Shown here: positions 23,460 to 33,835 of the stretch, in pieces
Numbering within the stretch: position 1 is the stretch's first letter
Layout: every line of letters starts with the position of its first letter
DNA from: Bos javanicus
Lineage: Eukaryota; Chordata; Mammalia; Artiodactyla; Bovidae
Direction: 5' to 3'
NCBI RefSeq assembly: GCF_032452875.1
Contig: NC_083884.1
Location: 25,003,501 to 25,067,500, forward strand
Length of the DNA stretch: 64,000 nucleotides
Position numbers and translations under genes: made by a program
The notes under the pieces: model-generated
Seen by the model: the letters and a program-made list of their open reading frames with translations, nothing else
What the model was told of the DNA's origin: nothing
Databases searched by the model: none

Positions 23460-24340
23460 TTAGGAATTTCAAAGACATCTCTCTGTCCTAAAAACAAATA
23501 AAAGCCTAAATGGAAAATTAGCATCTCTTATAATATCTATGAAAGGATTGAGGAATTGGAAGACACACAGGACGATGCAGAGAATCACAGTTTACCAGAG
23601 CAGAGACACACAAGCACAAAACCTCCATGGAATCAATACTGGGTTCCTTTTACCCTATTGTATGATGTCTGGTTTTAACAAAAAGTTACAAGGCATACTA
23701 AAAGATTAAAAAACAGTTCAGAGAAACTGAGCAAATATCAAAACCAGAGTCAGATATAGCAGACATGTTGGAATTATCAGACTGGCAATTTAAAATAACT
23801 ATGATAAATACGTTAAGTTTTTTAGTGGAAAAGAGTAGACAACATGCAATAACAGATGGGTAACATAAGCAGAGAGATGAAAATTTTAAGAACCAAAGTG
23901 AAATGCTAGAGATCAAAAACACTATAATAGAAGTGAAGGTTGGCTTTAATCGGCTTATTTGCAGACTGACATGACTGAAGAAAGAACCTCTGAACTTGAG
24001 GACATGTCAAGAAAAACTTACAAAACTGAAAAGCAACAGAAAAAAGATTGAAAAAAACAAAACAAAACAGAATATTCAAGAACTGTGGAATGACTGCAAA
24101 AGGTGTGACATATGGGTAATGGGAAGACCAGAAGGAGAAGAAAAGGAGAAACATAAGAACTATCTGAAGCAAAGACTGAGAATTTCCCCCAGATAATGTC
24201 AGACAGCAAAATACAGACCTGGGAAGCTCAGATGGATAAATGTCAAAAAGATACATGTAAGTGTATTATTTTCACACTATGGAAAATCAAAGAAAAAGAA
24301 ATATCTTGAAAGGAAAGATAGGCATTTAGCCATATTTAGT
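23460..24340 (+). mobile_element. Fossil L1/HAL1 ORF1 region
   Basis: The plus strand resembles an old mammalian L1 (or the ORF1-only HAL1) around the ORF1 coiled coil and the start of the RNA-recognition domain. A frame at 23996-24196 reads NIQELWNDCKRCDIWVMGRP followed by EGEE, matching the conserved ORF1p 'MG.PEGEE' motif. Downstream 'gaatttcccccagataatgt' and 'acactatggaaaatcaaaga' are also in ORF1 order. Frames are broken throughout. Its ends are indistinct; it may start near 23400 and reach about 24780. Confidence 0.75.
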
Positions 24341-24934
24341 ATATCAAACATGATATTCTAGTGGAGAAATGCATGTTGGAGTTTAAAAGAATAACAACAT
24401 ACTGTACAACAAAAGGTAACATGGGAGATAAGCCAGCCAGAGTGAGAGCTGTGAGTGGTAAGCATGTGCACACAGGTGCCTGTGTTTATTTAGTGGCAAG
24501 GATGACGATGGAAGAAAAAGGTTAAGGGAGAAAGGATACTGGTATTTCAAACATTTTAACATTGCTATGTTATAAAATGCAAGGTTGGGATAACAAAGCT
24601 GGGGACAGGTTGAAGTATCACTGAGAAGATGAACCGAGCACAGAAACATGCTCAAATTTACATTTTAAAAAATAACACTCATGATAACAAAGAGGATAAT
24701 CTGAATGAAGATCACCTGGAAAGCAGTAAGATCTCTTAAGAGGCTATCTATTTGTGCTTTTTGTTAAACTGAAATGAGTATGAGTATATAACATAGAAAG
24801 CCACAGGATTGCTGAAACAACATAGATAAAATATGAGAAGAGGAACTATCTTGCAGAAGTTAAAAACATGGGTTTGAAATCAAACAGCTGTTATATATAT
24901 ATATATATATATATGCATGTATTGTTAAAACAAG
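24341..24934. other. Unique DNA plus microsatellite
   Basis: Possibly the faded end of the ORF1 fossil. A (TA)n run lies at 24892-24914. Confidence 0.5.
24892..24914. repeat. (TA)n microsatellite
   Basis: About 11 pure TA units. Confidence 0.92.
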
Positions 24935-25190
24935 ACAATAGGCTTCAAATAGAGTCATTTATGCCAAGCCCCATTCACCAAACCAAGACTTTGCCTGATA
25001 GATGCCTGTCATTCTATAAAAGAAAAAAATCTTGCAATTAGGAACCTTTCTTTCTTTTTTCTCGTTCTTGCTCCCTTCTGTCTATACAAGTCTTTCATTT
25101 TGTACTGCTCCTCGGAGCTTCTTTCTGTAGGGTAGATTGGATGTTAGCCTATTTCAAGCACATTTTGCTTAAATAGACTCAATTTTTTAA
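24935..25190 (+). mobile_element. Possible old LTR fragment
   Basis: 'ccattcaccaaaccaagact', then 'attctataaaag' (TATA-like), a T/C-rich block with 'cctcggagcttctttctgta' and a terminal 'aaatagactcaat' give the layout of the U3/R/U5 of an old mammalian LTR. Family not assigned. Confidence 0.3.
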
Positions 25191-25219
25191 TGTGCCACAG
25201 TTTATCTTTTAACAACATT

Positions 25220-25912
25220 TTTGTTATCTGGCATCTGGTCCCATCACTTCATGAGAAATATATGGGGAAACAGTGGAAACAGTGTCAGACTTTATTTTTT
25301 TGGGCTCCAAAATCATTGCAGATGGTGACTGCAGCCATGAAATTAAAAGACGCTTACTCCTTGGAAGGAAAGTTATGACCAACCTAGATAGCATATTCAA
25401 AAGCAGAGACATTACTTTGCCAACAAAGGTCCGTCTAGTCAAGGCTATGGTTTTTCCAGTGGTCATATATGGATGTGAGAGTTGGACTGTGAAGAAGGTT
25501 GAGCGCCGAAGAATTGATGCTTTTGGACTGTGGTGTTGGAGAAGACTCTTGAGAGTCCCTTGGATCCCTTGATCCAAGAGATCCCTTGCAAGGAGATCCA
25601 ACCAGTCATTCTGAAGGAGATCAGCCATGGGATTTCTTTGGAAGGAATGATGCTAAAGCTGAAACTCCAGTACACTGGCCACCTCATGCGAAGAGTTGAC
25701 TCATTGGAAAAGACCCTGATGCTGGGAGGGATTGGGGACAGGAGAAGAAGGGGACGCCAGAGGATGAGATGGCTGGATGGCATCACTGACTCGATGGACA
25801 TGAGTCTGAGTGAACTCCGGGAGATGGTGATGGACAGGGAGGCCTGGCATGCTGCGATTCATCGGGTTGCAAAGAGTCGGACAAGACTGAGCTACTGAAC
25901 TGAACTGAACTG
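25220..25912 (+). mobile_element. BovB LINE 3' end, 693 bp, 9-bp TSD
   Basis: 5'-truncated at 'tctggcatctggtcccatca'; the 3' end is (ctgaa)n at about 25890-25912. AACAACATT at 25211-25219 and 25913-25921 is the target-site duplication. Coding remnants include RLLLGRKVMTNLDSIFKSRD and the GRQRMRWLDGITDSMDMSLS piece. A local 17-bp-period duplication at 25563-25588 breaks the frame at the RVPW site. Confidence 0.96.
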
Positions 25913-25927
25913 AACAACATTATGTAT

Positions 25928-26131
25928 AAAAGACCCTGATGCTGGGAGGGATTGGGGGCAGGAGGAGAAGGGGAAGACAGAGGATGAGATGGCTGGATGG
26001 CATCACTGACTCAATGGACATGAGTTTCGGTGAACTCCGGAGTTGGTGATGGACAGGGAGGCCTGGCGTGCTGTGATTCACGGGGTCACAAAGAGTCGGA
26101 CACGACTGAGAGACTGAACTGAACTGAACTG
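25928..26131 (+). mobile_element. Second BovB 3' end, head-to-tail with the first
   Basis: A 204-bp fragment beginning 'aaaagaccctgatgctggga' and ending (ctgaa)n. It lies 15 bp after the end of the preceding copy and in the same orientation. The two differ at about 20 sites, so this is either an independent insertion or an old partial duplication. Confidence 0.93.
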
Positions 26132-26917
26132 ATGTACAGAAGGAGAGACAGAAAGGCAATGATACAGACACAGAGAAAGTCAGACAGAGAAAAAGAAACA
26201 GAGAAGAGTTTTCAATTGAAATTAAGTACCCCCAAAATTATTGGACTTATGAGCCTCAGAGATATTTCATCCAAGGATAGTTTATTGGTTCTTGAAATCT
26301 GATAGGAATTCAATAAATTATAGCTATTCATTTAAAAAATTTTTAAACATTTTCAACATATTATTAGGTATATTTAATATTTTAAGATGCTTTATCTTAG
26401 CAGAATAAATTTATTTTTATATGTTTTGTTTTGTTTTACTTTGTTTTTAGTTCCTTGTTTCAATCTCCTGAAAATTTTTAGGAAGTCATATGAAATTAAC
26501 AGGAGGTCACAAATCTCTCATCATTGCTAGTAAAAATTTAACCGATCATTTCTTTTACAGAAAACACTCTGAACAAAAGGAAAGAACATAATTTCCTATT
26601 ATTGTATAATGCTTATGTTGCATTTCACTGTTTTAAAATTTTTAAATCTATAGTAGCTTGTTTAGGATTACAAAAGAGAAAAAAGTTCACCAATTATTTT
26701 AAAATAATAGATTTTGAGCATTATGTCATTTTAGAAAACAATTAGCAATGAAATTAGATTTTTTAACCACATTTTGATCACATTGTAGATAAATGTATCA
26801 CATTGGTAGACTAAATTCATCACTTTGTATCATTTCCACAGATTTTTTTGAATTATTGTTAAAAAATTACAAATAGAAGTTGAGTTTTAATTTATGGTCC
26901 ACATCTCTTTTTATGTA
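26132..26917. other. AT-rich DNA, nothing recognised
   Basis: No repeat family or exon was identified. Confidence 0.5.
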
Positions 26918-27531
26918 TGAAAGGTTGCTGCTATGAGCCATGAACAAGATCGGGATTCATGGCCTCTAGAGGAGAGGAATTTGATCCAGGACCAGTGACG
27001 AGGCTTGATTGATCAGAGTATTTTGCGTAATAAAGTTTTATTAAAGTACAAAAGAGATAGAGACAGCTTCTGACATAGACATCAGAAGGGAACAGATGGA
27101 AAGAGTGCCCCCTTGCTAGTTTTTAGTGAGGAGTTATATACCTATTGGCAAGCTTCTAATTAGAGAAAGGAAATGCGTCAAAACTGAGAGAGTTGCACCA
27201 GGCCCCTCCCCGACAACATGCATTTTGAGATAGCATTGGCACAAGTTGAGTCATCCCTGGCCATAAAACAATTGACATGAATCTTGCAGAAAGGCAGATT
27301 TCCAAGCAAATACATAGTTCATCAACATAGCTTGAGGAATGTATTTCCATGAGAAAAACACATTGGTTAGCTCAAGCTTTGAGATAAAGTTAAGTTAGGC
27401 AGAACCAGGTTTCACCATGACAACACAGGATTAGAAGAGAAAAGAAAAAAAAAAATCTGCCACTTGAAGTTTTGTTTCCTCCTGCCAACTGGGGACCTCT
27501 GGCTTCCCTACTGGGGCTATTAACACTCTCA
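26918..27531 (-). mobile_element. Solo LTR of an endogenous retrovirus, minus strand
   Basis: Read on the minus strand it begins TGAGAGTGTTAATAGCC (27531) and ends AACCTTTCA (26918), the usual TG...CA termini. A TATA box (TATATAA, plus positions 27134-27140) and a polyadenylation signal (AATAAA on minus, 27037-27042) lie about 95 bp apart, consistent with U3-R-U5. TGTA flanks both sides (26914-26917, 27532-27535); a 4-bp duplication is typical of class I (gammaretrovirus-like) elements. No internal gag, pol or env is next to it, so it is a solo LTR left by recombination. Confidence 0.82.
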
Positions 27532-27535
27532 TGTA

Positions 27536-29193
27536 GGTGTTTTCTCCTGTTTTAGCAAATGTATTGCAAATTTGGAATTTACAGTGGATGATTCCATTTA
27601 ATACCCATGAACAGTTAACAAAATAGTATATAGTAAAGGAAGGGATATTAAAACATGAAATATTGTCTAATTATATGTTGTACAAATTCAAAATAGTGTC
27701 AATTTATGTGATTTTAAACATAAAATAGATTTAAACACATTTCAAAAACTTTTGTATGTATATTATTTTACTTTGGCATAAATAATTAGAATTTGAATTT
27801 CAAGCTTCCAAACTGTGTAATACAGGTATTTTCATAATTTTATTTTAATGAACATATAGTTTTCATACATTTCTATGTTATGTTTTTAAGTTATTGAGAT
27901 TTTGACATTGGACAAAAATATTGTATATGATCTGTAACTTCAATGAAAAAGAACAAATTTATCATATTCTAAAGGCATTATCCTAACAATTTTAAAGAAA
28001 AATCACTTTAAATATATATATATGTTCTAATATAAAGTAGTAAGAACAATAATTGTGTACATAATGTGATTGAAGATAGGAAACCTATATCTTTAGAGGT
28101 TAATAAAGATTTGTTAAAGTACCACATAATGGATATTTCCTTTTTCCTTAATGTATGTGATACCATCCCTTATTGTTGTATGATACATTAAATTCAAATT
28201 TGAAGAAGGATTTATTATAATCCTTGACACAATGTTCTGCACAGTACATTCATTATGCAAAATTCTCATCTAAAATTCAGGACATTTATTTATGAAAAAA
28301 AATAATAATATCCAGAGGACAAACCCTATTTTTAGGATGAGCTAGTACCTTGGCAGTGAAAATATAAGCCAAAGCTGCTACACTTCAATAGGTAAATCTC
28401 TACTAGATATACCTGCAAACCCATATATTAATTACAAATTGATGTTCCTTCTTTTGCTTTTTATTAAAAACTTCATTTAGTTCCTCACTATAGCTTATAT
28501 TTCCTCTTTAAAAATTAAGTTCTAAACATACTTTGAAATACTTCAAACACATCCATATATCACATAAAAAGTTTCAGAACGTCTTGTCTTCTATTATTTA
28601 GTTTTTAAGTACTTATATTAAATTTGAAAATGGGATCATAAAAGCTTGTGTACTGATAACAAAACAAACACATCTATCCTTCTAAATGCTCTTACACTGG
28701 TTAACAGCATGGAAGTTTTTCTAGAATTATTTCAAGGACTTTTCTAAAGAAAAAAGAAGTAATGACATATTCCTCAACTTGATTACAAGGATTAAATGCT
28801 AGTAATTTTTAGAAAAATACTAAGTAATCCAACAATGTGATGAAAATTTAGAAGGTATATAAACAAAACCATCTTATAGACCAAATTTTACTTTTTTTTG
28901 CAGGGGGGATACAGAGTATAAGCATGAAAATAATACATGTAACTGTGATTTTGATGTAAATTAGAGGTTTAAATAATCAAAAATTTTAAATAAGGCTGCC
29001 ATGTTTTTGCTTGACTTTGAAATATGCATGAATATTGCAGAAACATGAAATTGAAGAATATGAAGTTACCATATTCTAACATAATACATTGCATAGACTT
29101 TTTTCTATTATCTAAAAGACTTACACAAGACGGAAATAGAAAGTCACTGTTCGATTTCACCTTTTATAGCTTCTCTTCAACTATTTGTGAGTA
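27536..29193. other. Unique AT-rich DNA between two LTRs
   Basis: About 1.66 kb with no retroviral coding similarity and no other repeat recognised. The two flanking LTRs differ in sequence and orientation, so this is not a provirus interior. Confidence 0.6.
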
Positions 29194-29197
29194 TACT

Positions 29198-29729
29198 TGA
29201 AGGAAGAAACAGACAGAACAGGCTCCATCTTGAAAGCAGGGCTCCATCTTGGGCCGGACTGTAGACTTTGAGCTATATGCCCAGTATCTATGCAAACGAC
29301 ATACCAACTGGAAAACCAGGCCCCCCAGATGGAAGAGCCCCAGGGCTCATACCTAGACTCTCTGTTGCCTAAAAGAATACCCTAATTATCTGTGTAACTG
29401 AATAGAATCGTAAATTCTATTATGCTTATTGGGGTATAACCACAGGCCTATTGATAATTGTCCACTGTTAACTACCTAGGCTTAAGGCATATGAATCACG
29501 GGTTGACTGATTGTATCTTTCTTTTCCTTTGTTCAGATTAGTTTCAGGGAATTTGGGGAGGTGGGTTTGGGCACATACACTTAGGGTATATAAGGTTTTC
29601 AGAAAAACTGGTCAGGGTCCTTAGCTAAGAGGAGACTCTGCCTTGGGCCTGCCGGTGTAATAAACTGCACTCCACCATCTGCATTGTCCTTCTGAGTGAG
29701 TTTGTTTCCCAGAACACGTGGCTACAACA
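29198..29729 (+). mobile_element. Solo LTR of a second retrovirus family, plus strand
   Basis: Begins TGAAGGAAGAAACAGACAG and ends GTGGCTACAACA. TACT occurs on both sides (29194-29197, 29730-29733), a 4-bp duplication. A TATA box (TATATAAG) is at 29587-29594 and AATAAA at 29659-29664, giving a short R region. Upstream, 'caggctccatcttgaaagca' recalls class I LTR U3 sequences. No internal retroviral sequence is adjacent. Confidence 0.83.
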
Positions 29730-29733
29730 TACT

Positions 29734-30094
29734 CAGTAAATTCAGGTCATTAGCTCAAAATTAAGTTTTAAAAATATTAGAAGATATTTATATTCTTGAA
29801 GTAGTTCTGGAATACCTTGGTGAGTCTAGGAGAAATCTTAAAGTATCTGATGTATTTTTTCTGTTTTCATTTTCTGATTTCAGGTGTAGTAAAATTAGAA
29901 GAGGACGAGATATGTAGTTAAGCCAGTAGGTATTGTGAGATTGAAACTTAAAAGTAAGATTTAATATAAAAATAAACTTTATTTTATACCTGTAGATAAT
30001 TTAGAGATCAGGTCAAATTTTAGGGAAGTATACACATTCAAAATAAAATTATAAAATAATATTGGATATTAGGAAATTATTTAAATGTTAAAAT
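29734..30094. other. AT-rich DNA, nothing recognised
   Basis: No repeat family identified. Confidence 0.5.
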
Positions 30095-30150
30095 TTTAAA
30101 ACTTAACTCCTGATTACCCATTTTAAAACTTAACTCCTGATTATACCCAT
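30095..30150. repeat. Tandem duplication at a BovB 5' junction
   Basis: The unit 'ttttaaaacttaactcctga' plus 'ttaccca' (30095-30120) is repeated at 30121-30150 with a small insertion (ttatacccat). The second copy ends exactly where the BovB begins. Confidence 0.85.
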
Positions 30151-31945
30151 CTGAATGAAGAGTTCCAAAGAATAGCAAGGAGAGATAAGAAAGCCTTCCT
30201 CAGTAATCAATGGAAAGAAACAGAGGAAGAAAACAGAGTGGGAAAGACTAGAGATCTCTTCAAGAAAATTAGAGATACCAAGGGAACATTTCATGCAAAG
30301 ATGGGCACAATAAGGGTAAGAAACAGTATGGACCTAAAAGAAGCAGAAGATATTAAGAAGATGTGGCAAGAATACATAGAAGAACTGTACAAACAAGATC
30401 TTCACAACCCAGGTAATGATGATGGTGTGATCATTCACCTAGAGCCAGACATCCTGGAATGTGAAGTCAACTGGGCCTTAGGAAGCATCACTATGAACAA
30501 ATCTAGTGGAGGTGATGGAATTCCAGTTGAGCTATTTCAAATCCTGAAAGATGATGCTATGAAAGTGCTGCACTCAATATGCCAGCAAATTTGGAAAATT
30601 CAGCAGTGGCCACAGAACTACAAAAGGTCAGTTTTCATTCCAATGCCAAAGAAAGGCAATGCCAAAGAATGTTCAAACTACCACACAATTGCACTCATCT
30701 CAAACACTAGCAAAAATAATACTCAAAATTCTCCATGCTAGGCTTCAACAGTATGTGAACTGAGAACTTTCATGTTCAAGCTGGACTTATAAAAGTCAGA
30801 GGAACAAGAGATCAAATTGCCAACATCTGTTGGATCATTGAAAAAGCAAGAAAGTTCCAGAAAAACATCTACTTCTTTATTGACTACTCAAAAGCCTTTG
30901 ATTGTGTGGATCACAGCAAACTGTGGAAATTTCTTAAAGAGATACCAGGCCACCTGATCTGCCTCTTGAGAAATCTGTATGGAGGTCAAGAAGCAACAGT
31001 CAGAACCAGACATGAAACAACAGACTGGTTCCATCAAGGCTATACATTGTCACCTGCTTATTTAACTTATAGGCAGAGTACATCATATGAAATGCCAGGC
31101 TGGATGAAGCACAAGCTGAAATCAAGATTTCCAGGAGAAATATCAATAACCTCAGATATGCAGATGACACCACCCTTATGACAGAAAGCGAAGATGAACT
31201 AAAGAGCGTCTTGATGAAGGTGAAAGAAGAGAGTGAAAATGCTGGCTTAAAACTCAACATTCAGAAAACTAAGATTATGGCATCTGGTCCCATCACTTCA
31301 TGGCAAATAGATGGGAAAACAATGATGACAGTGAGAGGCTTTATTTTCTTGGGCTCCCAAATCACTGCAGATGAGATTAAATTTCATGACTATAGCCATG
31401 AAATTAAAAGACACTTACTCCTTGGAAGAAAAGCTATGACCAATCTAGACATTATATTCAAAAGCAGAGACATTACTTTGCTGACAAAGGTCCGTCTAAT
31501 CAAAGCTATTGTTTTACCAGTAGTCATGTATAGACATCAGAGTTGGACCATGAAGAGAACTGAGCACTGGAGAATTGATGCTTTTGAACTGTGATGTTGG
31601 AGAAGACTCTTGAGAGTTCCTTGGACTGCAAGGAGATCCAACCAGTCCATCCTAAAGGGGTCAGTTCTGGGTGTTCATTGGAAGTACTGATTTTGAAGCT
31701 GAAACTCCAATACTTTGGTCACCTGATGTGAAGAGCTGACTCCTTGGAATATATCCTGATGCTGGAAAAGATTGAAGGCGGGAAGAGAAGGGGAAGACAG
31801 AGGATGAGACGGTTGGATGGCATCACCGACTCGATAGACATGAATCTGAGTAAGCTCCAGGAGTTGGTGATGGACAGGGAAGCCTGGCATGCTGCAGTCC
31901 ATGGAGTTGCAAAGAGTCGAACATGACTGAGTGACTTCACTTTCT
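30151..31945 (+). mobile_element. 1.8-kb 5'-truncated BovB LINE
   Basis: The second-longest uninterrupted BovB after copy B in the 45-53 kb nest (copy A there is longer but split). It starts upstream of the reverse transcriptase domain (ctgaatgaagagttccaaag) and runs to 'gagtgacttcactttctc'. The order of motifs along it matches ORF2 from the linker before the RT to the 3' end. No clean target-site duplication is visible; the tandem duplication just upstream may mark the 5' junction. Confidence 0.96.
30238..31594 (+). pseudogene. BovB ORF2 reverse transcriptase, broken
   Basis: Frame 1 (30238-30741) carries the pre-RT and RT motifs 1-2 (SGGDGIPVELFQ and PKKGNAKECSNY...TIALIS). After a frameshift, motif A with its catalytic aspartate is intact as FIDYSKAFDCVD (about 30876-30911). 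A third frame (30906-31181) follows. The YADD catalytic box is intact at 31157-31168 in another frame. The last frame (31178-31594) carries the LLLGRKAMTNLD and SRDITLLTKVRL pieces. At least three frameshifts and a stop at 31592 make it inactive. The ancestral enzyme copies BovB RNA into DNA at a nicked target. Confidence 0.93.
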
Positions 31946-31959
31946 CTTTCTTTTTCAAC

Positions 31960-32668
31960 TATTTCAAGGGAGGAGGCATAGTCTTTTCAACAAATTGTAC
32001 TACATCAATTAAACATCCATAGGCAAAATGAATCTTAACCCAAATCTTCAATCTTATGCAAAAGGATAATGGACTTAAAATATATAACTATAAACATTTG
32101 TAAGGAAAAAAAGAGAAAATCATGGGATAATGGCTAACTAAAAAGTTATAATTCTCAACCAAAAAAAAAAAAAAAAGTCATATACAAGAAAAAAAAAAAA
32201 AACTGTTAAACTAGCCCCAATCCCTAATTAAAACTAAAAAATTTTGTTCTTGAAATCTCATGTGAAGAGAATGAAAAAATAAGCTATGGACTGGGTAAAA
32301 ATATTTCCAGGCTGCATATACAACAATTGACTAATATCTAGAATATAAAGAACTCTCAAAACAACAGAAAAAATTGAAAGATGGATGAATTAAATGAATA
32401 GACACTTAATCAGGGAGGATGTACAAGCAGCACATAAATACATGAAAATGTTTAGCATCACTAGCCATTAGAGAAATGAAAATTAAAAACACCATGTGGT
32501 ATCTTTACACACCTACCAAAATCGCTAAAATTATTTTAAATACCAAATAGTGTAAAGTTTTCAGAGGAACTAAATCTCTCATGCAGGGTAGTGGGAATCT
32601 AAAAGTGGTACAACCACATGGGAAAACCGTTTGACAGTTTCTTGTAAAAACTATGTGTATAATTACCA
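31960..32668 (+). mobile_element. Old L1 3' part, segment 1
   Basis: Faded plus-strand L1 ORF2 3' end: 'gcatcactagccattagaga', then 'aaaacaccatgtggtatctt', and 'gggaaaaccgtttgacagtt'. It is split by the SINEs at 32669 and 33553. A-runs at about 32161-32205 lie inside it. Confidence 0.75.
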
Positions 32669-32884
32669 CGTATGCATGCTCAATTGCTTCAGTTGTGTCT
32701 GACTCTTTGCAAGGCCTGCAGCCTGCCAGGCTCCTCTGTCCATGGGTTTCTCCAAGCAAGAATACTGGAGTGAATTGCCATTTCCTCCTCCAGGAGATGT
32801 TCCTGACCGAGGTATCGAACCCCAGCCTTCTGTGTCTCCTGCATTGCAGGAGGATTCTTTCCCACTGAGCCACTATGGAAGCCC
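32669..32884 (-). mobile_element. Bov-tA SINE inside L1, 13-bp TSD
   Basis: Tail side 'catgctcaattgcttcagtt', head side 'ctgagccactatggaagcc'. TGTATAATTACCA at 32656-32668 and 32885-32897 marks the insertion. Confidence 0.97.
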
Positions 32885-32897
32885 TGTATAATTACCA

Positions 32898-33552
32898 TAC
32901 AACTCAACAATTGTAATTTGGGGCAATGTTCAATAGAAAAATAAAAACCTATGTTCAAAAAATCCAGCAGAAGAAATTTATTCTAGTTTTGTGTCTAACA
33001 GACAAAAACTGGAATAAGCCTAGAATTTCTTCAACTGGTGAATGGTTAAGAACACCTTGCTATGTGTACATATATGCTATATCCATGTAATGAAATGCTA
33101 ATCAACAACAAAACAAACAAGCTATTGATACATGCAAAAATTTGGATAGATCTCAAGGAATTTATGGGGAGAAAAAAAAAAACTAATCCCAAAAGTTTAC
33201 ACACTGTATAATATCATTTATATAATATTTTTGGAATAAGAAAATTTTGGAATTAAAAGACAGACTAACGATTGGTAGATGATAGAGGTGAAGAGCCAAA
33301 GAAGTGGGAGGTAGGGTGATTTTAAGGACAGCAAAAGTGGTGATTCTTGTTGTGTTGGAGCTGTTCAAGATTTTGACTGTGATGGTAGACACAGAAAACT
33401 GTACATATGATAAATTTGTGTAGAACTTAATGAACACACACAAATAAATATAGGTAAAACTAGGCAAGCCTGATCGAGATTGGTGGATGATATTGATGTC
33501 AATATCCTGGTTATGATATTATACAAAGGTTTTACAAAATATTCCTGTAGGT
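32898..33552 (+). mobile_element. Old L1 3' part, segment 2
   Basis: Continues with the typical L1 series 'acaaaaactggaataagcct', 'caactggtgaatggttaaga', 'gctatatccatgtaatgaaa' and 'caaggaatttatggggag', then the 3' UTR with 'atgataaatttgtgtagaac'. Confidence 0.78.
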
Positions 33553-33756
33553 TTAAGTGTTAGTTGCTCAGTCATGTCTCTTTGCAACCCCATGTATCAT
33601 AGCCTGCCAGGCTCTTCTGTCCATGGCATTCTCCAGGCAAGAATCCTGGAGTGGGTTGCCATTTCCTCCTCCAGGAGATCTTCTCTACCCAGGAATCAAA
33701 CCTGGGTCTCCTGCATTGCAGGTGGCTCTTTACTGTCTGAGCCACCAGGGAAGCCT
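33553..33756 (-). mobile_element. Bov-tA SINE inside L1
   Basis: Tail side 'agtgttagttgctcagtcat', head side 'tgagccaccagggaagcctt'. Well preserved; the L1 resumes directly after it. Confidence 0.94.
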
Positions 33757-33835
33757 TGAAAGACAGACTGAAGTGTACAAGGGAGCTCTCTTTCATGTGA
33801 ATCTAGAGTTATCTCTTTAAATAATGTTTTTTCAA
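33757..33835 (+). mobile_element. Old L1 3' terminus, segment 3
   Basis: 'gtgtacaagggagctctctt' and 'catgtgaatctagagttatc' match the end of the 3' UTR of old L1 families, completing the element of 31960-33552. Confidence 0.65.

Noticed and set aside
23906..24256. 116-codon minus-strand hydrophobic frame
   Set aside because: It is the reverse of the L1/HAL1 ORF1 fossil; the hydrophobic runs are the complement of lysine-rich codons.
25224..25801. Minus-strand frames of 134 and 112 codons
   Set aside because: They are the reverse strand of the BovB coding remnant; the plus strand carries the recognisable motifs.
26918..29729. A provirus with two LTRs and an interior
   Set aside because: The LTRs are from different families, in opposite orientation, each with its own 4-bp duplication, and the 1.66 kb between them has no retroviral similarity.
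30151..31945. A functional BovB reverse transcriptase
   Set aside because: Although the FIDYSKAFD and YADD boxes are intact, at least three frameshifts and a stop break the frame, and the endonuclease is missing.
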